From a virus, in IMG/VR virus record IMGVR_UViG_3300049459_000320, positions 1 through 40,378 of that record: a stretch of 40,378 nt of DNA, one strand, 5' to 3'. Position 1 is the first letter of the stretch. Each line of letters begins with the position of its first letter. The position numbers and the translations under genes are program-made. The notes below the pieces were generated by a model, which was not told where the DNA came from, did not search any database, and was given only the letters and a program-made list of their open reading frames with translations. Below, one piece after another: positions 1 through 7,562 of the stretch.

Positions 1-423
1 CTACGCGGCTTGACCGAGCTTACCGCCACCTATGCCAGTAGGCGTTATCAACTCCTGCTGCAACAAGTAGTAATAGAACTGGATGGCCTTCTTGGCCGTG
101 TCCGCTACCGCCTCACCACTAGGTGCTGCTTGCATCATCCCTACGAACGCGGCGATCAGAGCATCCTCGTTAATCAACGGTGTCTTGGTCGATTGTGAGG
201 CAGGGCTAGCCTCAATGATGAAATGTTCGCCTGTAACCAGCCAGTGCACATCTATGCCGGCTCTGGCGATCATTGTGAGCGCTTCAGTACCTGGAACTGA
301 ATGGCCTCCCTCGTACTTCTGCAGGGAAGATTTGGGTATCCCGGTCTTTGAACAGAAGGCATCTTGGGTGAAATTCAGCGCTTTTCTTGCACTGGCAAGG
401 CGCGAACCAACTGTAGCGTCCAT
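1..423 (-). CDS. CI/Cro-type phage repressor, HTH
   Basis: A 140-residue protein with an N-terminal helix-turn-helix of the XRE/CI class at about residues 5-60 (segments RLASARKALNFTQDAF and TGIPKSSLQKYEGG). A short C-terminal part follows with no visible LexA-type peptidase residues. It reads leftward, away from the operator region and opposite to Ner, as the c repressor does in Mu-like phages, so the inferred role is to keep the early transposition operon off in the lysogen. The ATG at 423 is preceded on the minus strand by a purine-rich AAAGGG at suitable spacing. The stop codon is the first three bases of the window, so the gene is complete but the left phage end lies outside. An unrelated XRE regulator is less likely given the divergent ner. 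Confidence 0.85.
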   Translation of the reverse strand: MDATVGSRLASARKALNFTQDAFCSKTGIPKSSLQKYEGGHSVPGTEALTMIARAGIDVHWLVTGEHFIIEASPASQSTKTPLINEDALIAAFVGMMQAAPSGEAVADTAKKAIQFYYYLLQQELITPTGIGGGKLGQAA

Positions 424-451
424 CGTTCACCCTTTCCCTGCCGAAGTCTGA

Positions 452-481
452 ACTATAAGTGTGAAGACTGCGCTCAGTTCA
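452..481 (-). promoter_or_regulatory. Candidate repressor promoter
   Basis: On the minus strand a TATAGT box (complement of 452-457) lies 18 bp from a weak TGAACT (complement of 476-481), about 30 bp upstream of the repressor ATG. The -35 match is poor, so this is a tentative call. Confidence 0.3.
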
Positions 482-521
482 CGCTTGCGATAACTCATTG
501 ATTTCATTGAAAAACCCATCT

Positions 522-603
522 AAACATCCAAATATGGATGCACACCGAGGTATGAACATGCAAAAAGCTTCCGTATATGGATGGACAAACATCCAAATAT
601 GGA
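522..603. promoter_or_regulatory. Early operator region with repeated boxes
   Basis: The 17-bp sequence AAACATCCAAATATGGA occurs twice, at 522-538 and 587-603, 65 bp apart in the same orientation. The first copy is the core of a perfect palindrome, CATCCA-AATA-TGGATG (525-540). A further half-site TATGGATG lies at 576-583. The repeats sit between the divergent repressor and ner, where CI and Ner bind in Mu. A weak rightward promoter, TTGAAA (507-512) with AAATAT 17 bp downstream (530-535), would be covered by the first box. Which protein binds which box cannot be told from the sequence. Confidence 0.65.
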
Positions 604-645
604 AGTATCATTCATGTGTCGTAACCCCCTCACGGAGTACAAACC

Positions 646-996
646 ATGAATGCTGCAACGTTAAAAAAAGCCGATCTTGAAGATTGGCATCCTGCTGACA
701 TCAAGGCCGCGCTAGCCAAGCGAGGCTTCACCCTTTCCCGCATAGCCTTTGAAAATAACCTGAGCGATTCCACCAGCCTTTCGGCATGTCTCAATCGACC
801 AATGCCAGCGAATGAAAAACGTATCGCAGCAGTACTCGACATACACCCTAGCAAAATCTGGCCTAGCCGCTACGAAGCCGATGGTACGCCTAAGCTGCGC
901 GGAATTCACGCCATCCGCTGCACTGCAGAAATGCGTGCGCAGAAGAATAGCAGTTCGCCTTCGAAGTCCTCTCGCAAAGCGATGACTGCGGCATGA
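646..996 (+). CDS. ner: Ner-like DNA-binding regulator
   Basis: A 116-residue protein of the Ner/Nlp (SfsB-like) family. The hallmark WHPADIKAALAKRG start, a central helix-turn-helix (LSRIAFENNLSDSTSLSACL) and the terminal IWPSRY motif are all present. In Mu, Ner is the early-operon negative regulator that turns down both the early and the repressor promoters. Here it is the first rightward gene after the operators, with a GGAG ribosome site at 634-637. It has a longer, Ser/Lys-rich C-terminal tail than Mu Ner (75 residues). The family assignment is firm; the exact regulatory circuit is inferred from Mu. Confidence 0.9.
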   Translation: MNAATLKKADLEDWHPADIKAALAKRGFTLSRIAFENNLSDSTSLSACLNRPMPANEKRIAAVLDIHPSKIWPSRYEADGTPKLRGIHAIRCTAEMRAQKNSSSPSKSSRKAMTAA

Positions 997-1011
997 GTAA
1001 ACTCGCAACCC

Positions 1012-1311
1012 CTACTGACGTTTGCCAGTTGGCGCAGCAGCGCCGCGCCGAGCTGGCCTTGGCCCGACGTCAGGAATGCATTCAGAAATCAGGTCCAGGT
1101 GCACACCAGCATCCGGAAGCCCTCGGCTGTCACATTCATCAGCTGCGCGATGCAGATGATGTCTTAGACGGCTGGTTTGAAGGGCTCCAGATTCAATCAA
1201 GGCCGTTGATAGAGCAATAAAGGCCGATTCTATCGCATAGGCCTCATTGATGACCTTCATTTCTTCGAGCAATTCATCAACTTTCTGTTTAGAGGTTGGG
1301 TTGGATGCCAC
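1012..1311 (-). CDS. Small leftward phage protein, unknown function
   Basis: A 99-residue product opposite to the early operon. A GTG start (1309-1311) is preceded on the minus strand by AGGAAG seven bases upstream, a good ribosome site. The first 75 residues look like a real, mostly helical acidic protein (for example VDELLEEMKVINEAYAIE); the last 20 are Arg/Pro/Ala-rich. I do not recognise a family. A competing plus-strand frame at 993-1220 overlaps the ner stop (ATGA) but has low-complexity content. Because this gene points toward ner, it could be transcribed in the lysogen or act as antisense to early mRNA; both are inference. Confidence 0.55.
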   Translation of the reverse strand: MASNPTSKQKVDELLEEMKVINEAYAIESAFIALSTALIESGALQTSRLRHHLHRAADECDSRGLPDAGVHLDLISECIPDVGPRPARRGAAAPTGKRQ

Positions 1312-1413
1312 GGATGTTCTTCCTGAGTTGTTTTAAAGAGCCTCCATTGTTGTTCAAAAGCTTACGGCACACCACAAGTTTGATTGGAAGCAGCGTTTTA
1401 AGGAATATCCAAA

Positions 1414-1899
1414 ATGAGTACAGCAAAACCTAGGCACGTAAAACGTAGGGCTAACAGCATCAGCGATGCGGTGCAGCTCTCCCTTGACTTTGCCCTCCGC
1501 AAGCACAATCGCGGCACAAAACGCATCGCGGAATTAATGGGCGTGAAGATAGATACGCTCTACAAGTGGTTTTCGCGCGATGGCATGCCCATCAATATGC
1601 TCGGGGCGTTTGAGAACGCCTGTGGAACGATGTACGTCACAGAGTACCTGTGCGCCCAAGCGCACCTTCTAGCCGTCGAAATGCCGACAGGCCGAAAATT
1701 GACGCAAACAACTGTCTTGGAGCTGCAAAAGAGCTTCACGGACACTACCGGCCTCTTAATCGGTTTCCACAGCACTGGTCAAGATGGCGCGGAAACAGCA
1801 CTCGCCCTCACAGGGCTTATGGGAGAGATCGGTTGGCATCGTGCGAACGTAGAACGTTGCACCCAGCCTGACCTTCCGCTTTTCGGAGCTGATGAATGA
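1414..1899 (+). CDS. HTH early regulatory protein
   Basis: A 161-residue protein with a probable helix-turn-helix at about residues 35-55 (RIAELMGVKIDTLYKWF), after a basic N-terminus (KPRHVKRRANS). The rest is helical with no recognised domain. It starts after a good AAGGA ribosome site and its stop overlaps the transposase start in an ATGA, so the two are probably translationally coupled. Its place immediately before gene A is that of a small DNA-binding protein in BcepMu/B3-type early regions. A CII-like role is possible but not shown. Confidence 0.7.
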   Translation: MSTAKPRHVKRRANSISDAVQLSLDFALRKHNRGTKRIAELMGVKIDTLYKWFSRDGMPINMLGAFENACGTMYVTEYLCAQAHLLAVEMPTGRKLTQTTVLELQKSFTDTTGLLIGFHSTGQDGAETALALTGLMGEIGWHRANVERCTQPDLPLFGADE

Positions 1900-3965
1900 A
1901 TCACGCAGCACTAATCGACATAGCAACGGCTGTGGGTATCAGTTATCGCGGCGCTGCCCTGCGCGCAGTACGCGAATCATGGCCATTTCAGGAAGTAACA
2001 GGGTTGGGCGGCAAAAAGCGTCTATATCCGTTGGCTGAACTGCCGAAAGAAGTTGTGAACGCATTGCATATTAAAAAAATGCAGTCACCGGACTCGGAAA
2101 CGCCAACGTCCTTGGTCAGTGCCTTTACTGAACGCACTACCGCTGCAACCTCCTCATCGAAAGAACTCAATCGTCATCAGCTGGACGTCGAGCGCGCTCG
2201 GGACCGCATTTTCCAGTTTGTGGAAGGCTATTCAGGTGGTGTCAAAGCTGCAATTACTTGGTTGAACGATGAGCGTGCCTGCGGCCGTCTTGAAGGTCCA
2301 ATGCTCTGGGCGTATCAGCACGCCTGGGATAAGCCTAGGGCTTTAAATCGGTTGTCCGCTAAGACCTATTACAACTGGGTCAGCGAAAAGCGCGAGCGCG
2401 GCCGCGCCGCGCCGAAGAAGGTACAGGCGGACATGTCCGTCAAGCCCTGGCATGCCCTGGCGGTGGCGCTCAAGCAGCGGCCACAGGGATCGCTGCTGGT
2501 CTGGATCGCGGAAGAAATTGCCAGACAGTGGAACCCGGCCTGGGGAGATCATCCACCGAGCAAGCGCGCCGTGGGCTACTTCTTCTCAGAGAAATTCAGC
2601 GCCCTAGACCAGCTCAAGGGCCGCCATACCGGATCCGCGCTGCGCGTGCACATGGCCTATACACCGCGCACCAACATGGGTATGCGTCCCTGGGACGAGC
2701 TGCACGCCGACGGCTGGAATACTCACTTCACGGCGCCGCATCCTGTTACCGGCGAATTTGTCACCTACGAGGTCTGGCATGCCCACGACGTGGCCACCCG
2801 ATTTGTGCCGCCGTTCAGCATTGGCTTGACTGAAAACTTTGAGGTGATCGCTAAGTGCTTCGAGAACATCATCCGTTGTGGCGGCGTGCCGGCCATCGTA
2901 CAGACCGACAGCACCGCCATAGTGAAGAAAAGCGAGCGCCTGAAAACGAATTCGGCTACTTCGCTGGCCGACCGGGCCGGCTTCACCATCGTACACCCGC
3001 AAGAGGTGGGGAACTCGCAGGCCAATGGCATAGCCGAGAACTTCAACACCTATCTAGACCGCTGTAGCCGCGAACTGGCGACGTACCAAGCCAAAAGCAT
3101 GGACGGCCTGACGTTAAAGCGCGTTAAAAAGCTGACGGGGAAAATGGTTGCGGCGGCGGCCAATGGCGAAATGACGGAGCGCTCCAGGTTGAAACTGGAG
3201 GCAGAGCGCATGGGCAAGGGCAAAGTCTTCGACAGCCACGCCGAGGCGGTCGCCTGGTTAGAGGACAAGCGCCTGAAGTTCAATGACAAGCCGCACAGCA
3301 GTCTGCCGAAGACCCGCGACCATGCGACCGGCCGCATGCGTCATCAAAGCCCGAACGAGGCCATGGCTGCTCATCGCGCCGCTGGCTGGGAAGCGATCAT
3401 GCTCGACGAAACCCACCTGGTCGATATGTTCTGGCACCACGTTCAGAAGAAGGTGATCCGCCAGAGGGTCCGCCCCTACGGGAGGATGGTCTTCGGGGAC
3501 GCGGAGCTCGCCAAGTACGAAGGAAAGCTGGTGGTCGTGGCATACGACGAGAACGACCATAGCAAGGTCTGGATCAAGACCAACGACGGCGCGATTATCT
3601 GCGAGGCGAAGCAAGTGGAAGAAAGCGCCTACCGCACCCAGACCGCAGCCGAAGCGGCGAAAGAGAAACGAGCGCTGGAGAACATCAAGAGGCTGGACAA
3701 AAAAGTCGAGGCGATCCGCGCCCGTGTTCCTGGTCTTGTCATCGAAAACGAGGGTGCTCTCTACGACGAGCCGCGCCAGTTGAACGTCTCCGACTTCGTC
3801 GATGTCGAGTCCCGGCCGGTGCAAGAGAAGGTACTGACGATGGCGGACTTCCTTCCGACGCCGGCGCCGAACCAAGAACGCTCCCTCACCAGGGAGGAAA
3901 CGAATCGCTGGCTGTATGGCGATGCAGTAGATGGCGACGATGAGCAAAAGAGTGCCACCGCCTAG
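1896..3965 (+). CDS. A: MuA-family DDE transposase
   Basis: A 689-residue protein (Mu A is 663) that would bind the phage ends, nick them and join them to target DNA for integration and replicative transposition. The N-terminus (about residues 1-75) matches the MuA-type winged-helix DNA-binding domain. The retroviral-integrase-like core holds the catalytic triad as D272 (ELHADGW), D338 (VQTDSTA) and E381 (NGIAENFN), spaced much as in MuA. A Mu-type C-terminal beta-barrel follows at about 510-580. The charged C-terminus would contact MuB. The start overlaps the previous stop (ATGA). All three acidic residues are present, so the enzyme looks intact. Confidence 0.95.
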   Translation: MNHAALIDIATAVGISYRGAALRAVRESWPFQEVTGLGGKKRLYPLAELPKEVVNALHIKKMQSPDSETPTSLVSAFTERTTAATSSSKELNRHQLDVERARDRIFQFVEGYSGGVKAAITWLNDERACGRLEGPMLWAYQHAWDKPRALNRLSAKTYYNWVSEKRERGRAAPKKVQADMSVKPWHALAVALKQRPQGSLLVWIAEEIARQWNPAWGDHPPSKRAVGYFFSEKFSALDQLKGRHTGSALRVHMAYTPRTNMGMRPWDELHADGWNTHFTAPHPVTGEFVTYEVWHAHDVATRFVPPFSIGLTENFEVIAKCFENIIRCGGVPAIVQTDSTAIVKKSERLKTNSATSLADRAGFTIVHPQEVGNSQANGIAENFNTYLDRCSRELATYQAKSMDGLTLKRVKKLTGKMVAAAANGEMTERSRLKLEAERMGKGKVFDSHAEAVAWLEDKRLKFNDKPHSSLPKTRDHATGRMRHQSPNEAMAAHRAAGWEAIMLDETHLVDMFWHHVQKKVIRQRVRPYGRMVFGDAELAKYEGKLVVVAYDENDHSKVWIKTNDGAIICEAKQVEESAYRTQTAAEAAKEKRALENIKRLDKKVEAIRARVPGLVIENEGALYDEPRQLNVSDFVDVESRPVQEKVLTMADFLPTPAPNQERSLTREETNRWLYGDAVDGDDEQKSATA

Positions 3966-4022
3966 TTACAGCTAGACGGTGGCGGTACTACCAAACCACT
4001 TTTACAACGCAGAGGATCATAC

Positions 4023-4754
4023 ATGAAACATCAATACGTCAAAACCAGCAACCACCAACGCTTCCACGCCGGCATCGCCGCCGTCGAGAATCGCGGCAGC
4101 CCTGAGGCGTGCATCTGCCTGCTGACAGGCGGCCCAGGTACCGGAAAAAGCACGACCGTCGATCACTGGGCATCCGACCGCGATGCGATTTATCTGGAGG
4201 GCATGCCTGGCATGAGCCTGTCATTCCTGCGCGACTACCTGCTGGATCAGACAGGTGTGCCGACCAGCACGAAGTTCAAGGAATACAAGTCGCTCGTCGA
4301 CCACTTCAAGCGGACTAGCCAGCCGATCATTCTGGATGAGGCTCAGCACGGTCTGCCGAACAAGGCAGAGTGCATTGAATACCTCCGACGCATCGCCGAG
4401 CAGGCCAACGTCATCCTGGTGCTGGTGGTACACACGAGCGAACGCTACCGCTTTGCGGAAGACCGCCTGGCGCACATCGCCACCCGCATTTCTGACACAC
4501 CCGTGCTGGCGCCCGCCTCTTTGGAGGATTGCGGCACCTACCTGAACGATCTCTGCGAGGTGAAGGTGGATTCAGCGGTGGTTAAGCAGGTATTCGACCA
4601 ATCGCGCGGCCGGTACCGCCTCATGGCCAACGCAGGTCGTACGTTGGAACTCATCGGCAACAAGCTGAACAAGGCAGCCCTGACCGGCGTTGACGTGAAG
4701 GGCATCAGCCTTTGCGAGGACGCGATGAAGGCGCTGAAGAAGGAGCGCCGCTAA
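4023..4754 (+). CDS. B: MuB-like AAA+ target-DNA activator
   Basis: A 243-residue AAA+ ATPase with Walker A GPGTGKST (residues 37-44) and Walker B PIILDEAQ (D105, E106). MuB coats target DNA as ATP-bound filaments, delivers it to MuA and gives target immunity. This protein is shorter than Mu B (312) and lacks an obvious N-terminal HTH appendage, so it resembles TniB/IstB-type helpers in size. It follows gene A after 57 bp, and its TAA overlaps the next ATG. Confidence 0.92.
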   Translation: MKHQYVKTSNHQRFHAGIAAVENRGSPEACICLLTGGPGTGKSTTVDHWASDRDAIYLEGMPGMSLSFLRDYLLDQTGVPTSTKFKEYKSLVDHFKRTSQPIILDEAQHGLPNKAECIEYLRRIAEQANVILVLVVHTSERYRFAEDRLAHIATRISDTPVLAPASLEDCGTYLNDLCEVKVDSAVVKQVFDQSRGRYRLMANAGRTLELIGNKLNKAALTGVDVKGISLCEDAMKALKKERR

Positions 4755-5146
4755 TGTCCCGCATCAATGAAAAGGATGAAAGATCGGTCCCCATCGTCCG
4801 CCGCCGAACTAAAACGATTGGGCTGCGCCAGAGGGCATGGTGGGTGATGCGTAAGCGTCGCTCCTTCACTCTGAACGATCTTTTGGACGTGGTCGCCACA
4901 GGCAATGAGGGCGATGCGAAGAGCAACTTGGGAAAGTATTTGCTAGCACTCAAACGAGCGGGCGTGCTGAGTGTCGATGCTGCGAAGGTGGCCGGCGGCG
5001 CTCTGACAAATCCTGGTTATCTGCGTTACCACCTTGAGGTTGATAACGGCCGCCAGGCCCCGGTATGGCGCGCATCTATTGGCGAAGTCTACGACCCAAA
5101 TAAAGGTGTCAGCTATCCGATGGACAAGGGGGCGGCGGATGCGTGA
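4754..5146 (+). CDS. Conserved early phage protein
   Basis: A 130-residue protein starting at the ATG that overlaps the B stop (TAATG). An upstream in-frame ATG inside B at 4712 is unlikely. The N-terminal two thirds (RQRAWWVMRKRRSFTLNDLLDVV, then a helical LGKYLLALKRAGVLS) has the pattern of a winged-helix fold. The C-terminus is a short tail containing VWRASIGEVYDPN. Proteins of this type follow gene B in BcepMu-like phages. Function unknown; DNA binding is inferred from the fold-like pattern only. Confidence 0.75.
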   Translation: MSRINEKDERSVPIVRRRTKTIGLRQRAWWVMRKRRSFTLNDLLDVVATGNEGDAKSNLGKYLLALKRAGVLSVDAAKVAGGALTNPGYLRYHLEVDNGRQAPVWRASIGEVYDPNKGVSYPMDKGAADA

Positions 5147-5465
5147 CGCGCGAGTAGTGGAAATGGCGGAAGCGGCAGTGAAAACGGCCGGAAGCATAGC
5201 AGCGGCAGCAGCGGCGATGGGGATGTCCCGGCCGTACTTGTCTCGCTACCTGAATGACGACCTCATAGGTTTGGACGGCATTGAGACAGCGATCAAGAAA
5301 TTCTGTGACCGGCGCGAATGCCCGCATACCAAGATCGAAATTACACCTGATGTTTGCCGCCGGAAGGCGCTGGCGCCGACGCCGTTCGGCGGCACCGCGC
5401 GTCTGGCGCAATGGAATGCCTGTCAAGTTTGTACCAATAAACCATCCGAGGAGAAAGCGAAATGA
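5139..5465 (+). CDS. Small HTH protein with C-terminal cysteines
   Basis: A 108-residue product from ATG 5139, which overlaps the preceding stop region by eight bases. A longer frame from 5034 lacks support. It has an Ala-rich helix and a helix-turn-helix (AAAAAMGMSRPYLSRYLND), then cysteine pairs (CPHTK, CRRK, CQVC) that could form a small metal or structural site. The pattern fits a short XRE-like regulator found early in Mu-like phages. Its target is unknown. Confidence 0.7.
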   Translation: MRDARVVEMAEAAVKTAGSIAAAAAAMGMSRPYLSRYLNDDLIGLDGIETAIKKFCDRRECPHTKIEITPDVCRRKALAPTPFGGTARLAQWNACQVCTNKPSEEKAK

Positions 5466-6064
5466 AACGACTGATATCCGCAGTAGCAGCCCTGGTAACG
5501 AAAGCACGCCGCGCCGTTGTCCTGCGCCAGTTGGCGGCGGTGGACAACCGTCAGCGGAAAGTCGTCGACGAGATCCTGCGCGTCGGTGTCGAACGCATGC
5601 AGGCCCAGGAGGAGTATGCCAAGCACAGCACGGTCAACGCGGCCCGCAAGCGTCGATTGCTGGAAAAGCTGGAGAAGCTGGACGCCTTGGATTCCGTGAC
5701 TCCCCCACCGCCAGCCGCGAGCGAAGCGGCACCTGTGTCGCCGCAGCCGATGCCGGTGCCGGTGGTCGCTACCCCATGCCCGCCAGTTCGCACCAGTGGT
5801 ACTGCTACAGAGGCAGAGCTGCGCATGGCCGCTGACCTGGCAACGTGTTGTCACGCTGTCCTGGAAACCGATCCGCTGGATTGGCCGCTGCCCTGCGACA
5901 TCGAAGTCGGCGGCGGGACTATCCGTCGGGGCGTGTCGCTCCGCACACTGGCGGCTCGCGTGAGAGTGCTGCACGCCATGGCTGTACAGACCTTCCCAGC
6001 CGCCGCCAATCTCACCATCGATCCGGCCAGCGCCAATGCCGAACTGAACAAGCCCCTCGTTTAA
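5462..6064 (+). CDS. Early phage protein, helical with Pro-rich linker
   Basis: A 200-residue protein whose ATG overlaps the previous stop. Residues 1-75 form a basic amphipathic helix/coiled-coil region, about 80-112 is a Pro/Ala/Val linker (SPQPMPVPVVATP), and the C-terminal 85 residues form a compact domain. There are no catalytic motifs I recognise and no signal peptide. Placement in the early operon suggests a replication or host-takeover accessory, but nothing in the sequence shows it. Confidence 0.65.
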   Translation: MKRLISAVAALVTKARRAVVLRQLAAVDNRQRKVVDEILRVGVERMQAQEEYAKHSTVNAARKRRLLEKLEKLDALDSVTPPPPAASEAAPVSPQPMPVPVVATPCPPVRTSGTATEAELRMAADLATCCHAVLETDPLDWPLPCDIEVGGGTIRRGVSLRTLAARVRVLHAMAVQTFPAAANLTIDPASANAELNKPLV

Positions 6065-6083
6065 CTCAACACCGAAAGAAAAT

Positions 6084-6707
6084 ATGAAAACTATTTCCGT
6101 ATCCACCGTACCGGCGGGCTACCGCGCCGACTCCAAGGGGCACCTAGTTCCCGAATCCATGATCCGTCCCATCGATCTGGAGCGCGATGCCCTGGTCCAG
6201 GGCATCGTCAACAAAGCGCGCACCGTCAAGGACGAGCTGGTGAAGCTGCGCACCACTTTCTTCGCCGATATCGCCGCTTTCGTGCAGCTCAGCGCCGAGC
6301 TGCACGACAGCAAGATCGGCGGCGATAAGGGTAACGTTACGCTGACCTCCTTCGACGGTCGCTACAAGGTGCTGCGCGCCATCCAGGAGACACTGGTGTT
6401 CGATGAACGGCTGCTGGCCGCCAAGGCGCTGATTGAATCGTGCCTGCAGCGCTGGAGCCAGGGTGCGCAACCGGAAGTGCAGGTGCTGATCAACGACGCG
6501 TTCCAGGTCGATCAGGCCGGCAACATCAACACCGGCCGCGTGCTGGGCCTGCGCCGCCTGCCGATCAAGGACGACGAGTGGCAGCGCGCCATGACCGCCA
6601 TCGGCGAGGCGCTGCAGGTCACCGGCAGTAAGAGCTATGTCCGCATCTATGAGCGTGATGTCAACGGCGAATACAAAGCGATCACCCTCGACCTGGCGGG
6701 GGCATAA
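6084..6707 (+). CDS. DUF3164 family phage protein
   Basis: A 207-residue protein matching DUF3164, a family common in Mu-like phages between gene B and gemA. The signature start (VPAGYRADSKGHLVPESMI) is followed by IRPIDLERDALV, and the central KGNVTLTSFDGRYKV and terminal SYVRIYERDVNGEYKAI are typical. The biochemical role is not established. It is co-directional with its neighbours and separated from the upstream gene by 19 bp. Confidence 0.85.
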   Translation: MKTISVSTVPAGYRADSKGHLVPESMIRPIDLERDALVQGIVNKARTVKDELVKLRTTFFADIAAFVQLSAELHDSKIGGDKGNVTLTSFDGRYKVLRAIQETLVFDERLLAAKALIESCLQRWSQGAQPEVQVLINDAFQVDQAGNINTGRVLGLRRLPIKDDEWQRAMTAIGEALQVTGSKSYVRIYERDVNGEYKAITLDLAGA

Positions 6708-6708
6708 C

Positions 6709-7296
6709 ATGGCGATCACGAAAGCACAGTGGAAGGAAATTGCGGAACAACTGAGCCACCCATATGGGCGCGTTGAATTGAAGTGTGGTGATCGGTCGGT
6801 GGTCCTCCGCGTCGAGCGGACCAAGGCTTTGAAGTACAGCATCATCACTTACGTGGATGGCGAGTGGCGCGGCGAGTGGCTCCGTGAGGAATCGGAGATT
6901 GGGAAACTCTTTCTCTATCGCCGCGAGCGCTATGCCCATTCGCTTAAGGCGCGGGAAGCGTACATTAAAGCCATGGGTGGAAAACGCTGCTCTAAGGCAC
7001 ACCGCGAAATTGCGGAAGTGAAGTATGCGTTCCACGATATCGCATGGCCATCCGCCACGCCACTACGCCGTCACTATACAAAAAAGCATCCGGATGCTGA
7101 GCTGATCCGCCTCGGCCATCCGTCTGACGGACTCTCCTCCAACGTGAACGTTGAGAACGCACTGGGCTCATCGATAAGTAGCGATGGCATTGATGAGCCC
7201 AGGCACAAACCCTACTGCGCCAGCAGTGAGCCCGCAGCGGGATGTGCTTGTCAGCATTTGGTTAGCGCCTCAGTGCAGCCAGGATATCCGACTTAA
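6709..7296 (+). CDS. Conserved hypothetical early phage protein
   Basis: A 195-residue protein starting at ATG 6709, two bases after the DUF3164 stop; an earlier in-frame start at 6637 lies inside that gene. Residues 1-110 (ITKAQWKEIAEQLSHPYGRV, LREESEIGKLFLYRRERY) look like a conserved basic domain. From about residue 140 the sequence becomes low-complexity and contains a DNA inverted repeat (7163-7172 with 7192-7201, 10-bp arms), and the end overlaps the leftward zinc-ribbon gene. The tail may therefore be an extension acquired after loss of an earlier stop. Function unknown. Confidence 0.65.
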   Translation: MAITKAQWKEIAEQLSHPYGRVELKCGDRSVVLRVERTKALKYSIITYVDGEWRGEWLREESEIGKLFLYRRERYAHSLKAREAYIKAMGGKRCSKAHREIAEVKYAFHDIAWPSATPLRRHYTKKHPDAELIRLGHPSDGLSSNVNVENALGSSISSDGIDEPRHKPYCASSEPAAGCACQHLVSASVQPGYPT

Positions 7297-7447
7297 TCGC
7301 AATCGGATCAATCTGAACGCCGAGGGATTTGTTGCAGTGCGGGCAGTTGATGGAGATGCACTTCCAGCTGATACCTGGTGCAGCACCATCGTGCCCATCG
7401 ATCTTAAAGCGCGTAACGGTACCTTCGCAATATGGGCAAATAGTCAT
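7262..7447 (-). CDS. Small leftward zinc-ribbon protein
   Basis: A 61-residue product on the minus strand. The start at 7447 is chosen because AAAGGA lies six bases upstream on that strand; a longer frame from 7582 would begin with an unsupported hydrophobic stretch. It has a CPYC pair near the N-terminus and C-x4-C-x2-C (CISINCPHC) in the second half, so it is probably a metal-binding ribbon. It converges with and overlaps the end of the upstream gene by 35 bp, and is divergent from the 7563 gene across a region with a palindrome. A small lysogenic or regulatory protein is possible. Confidence 0.65.
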   Translation of the reverse strand: MTICPYCEGTVTRFKIDGHDGAAPGISWKCISINCPHCNKSLGVQIDPIAIKSDILAALRR

Positions 7448-7461
7448 AGCGATTCCTTTCA

Positions 7462-7491
7462 TTAAATTGCTGTTAGGGAATAGCAATTTAA
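7462..7491. promoter_or_regulatory. 30-bp near-perfect palindrome, putative operator
   Basis: Arms TTAAATTGCTGTT (7462-7474) and AATAGCAATTTAA (7479-7491) pair over 13 bp with one mismatch and a 4-base centre. It sits between the leftward zinc-ribbon gene and the rightward 7563 gene and is AT-rich in a GC-rich genome. The motif GATGTC is then repeated three times at 7505, 7521 and 7534. The absence of a T-run argues for an operator rather than a terminator. Confidence 0.5.
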
Positions 7492-7562
7492 CACGTTCGT
7501 AACTGATGTCTAGAGTGTCAGATGTCAGCGGTTGATGTCCAAAACATATTAGGAGTAATACG

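Noticed and set aside
993-1220. Plus-strand 75-residue frame starting in the ner stop (ATGA)
   Set aside because: The overlap looks like coupling, but the translated product is low-complexity and the opposite-strand frame has a better protein-like sequence and ribosome site.
3258-3947. 229-residue minus-strand frame within the transposase
   Set aside because: It is antisense to a well-conserved coding region, with no start signal and a composition typical of shadow frames.
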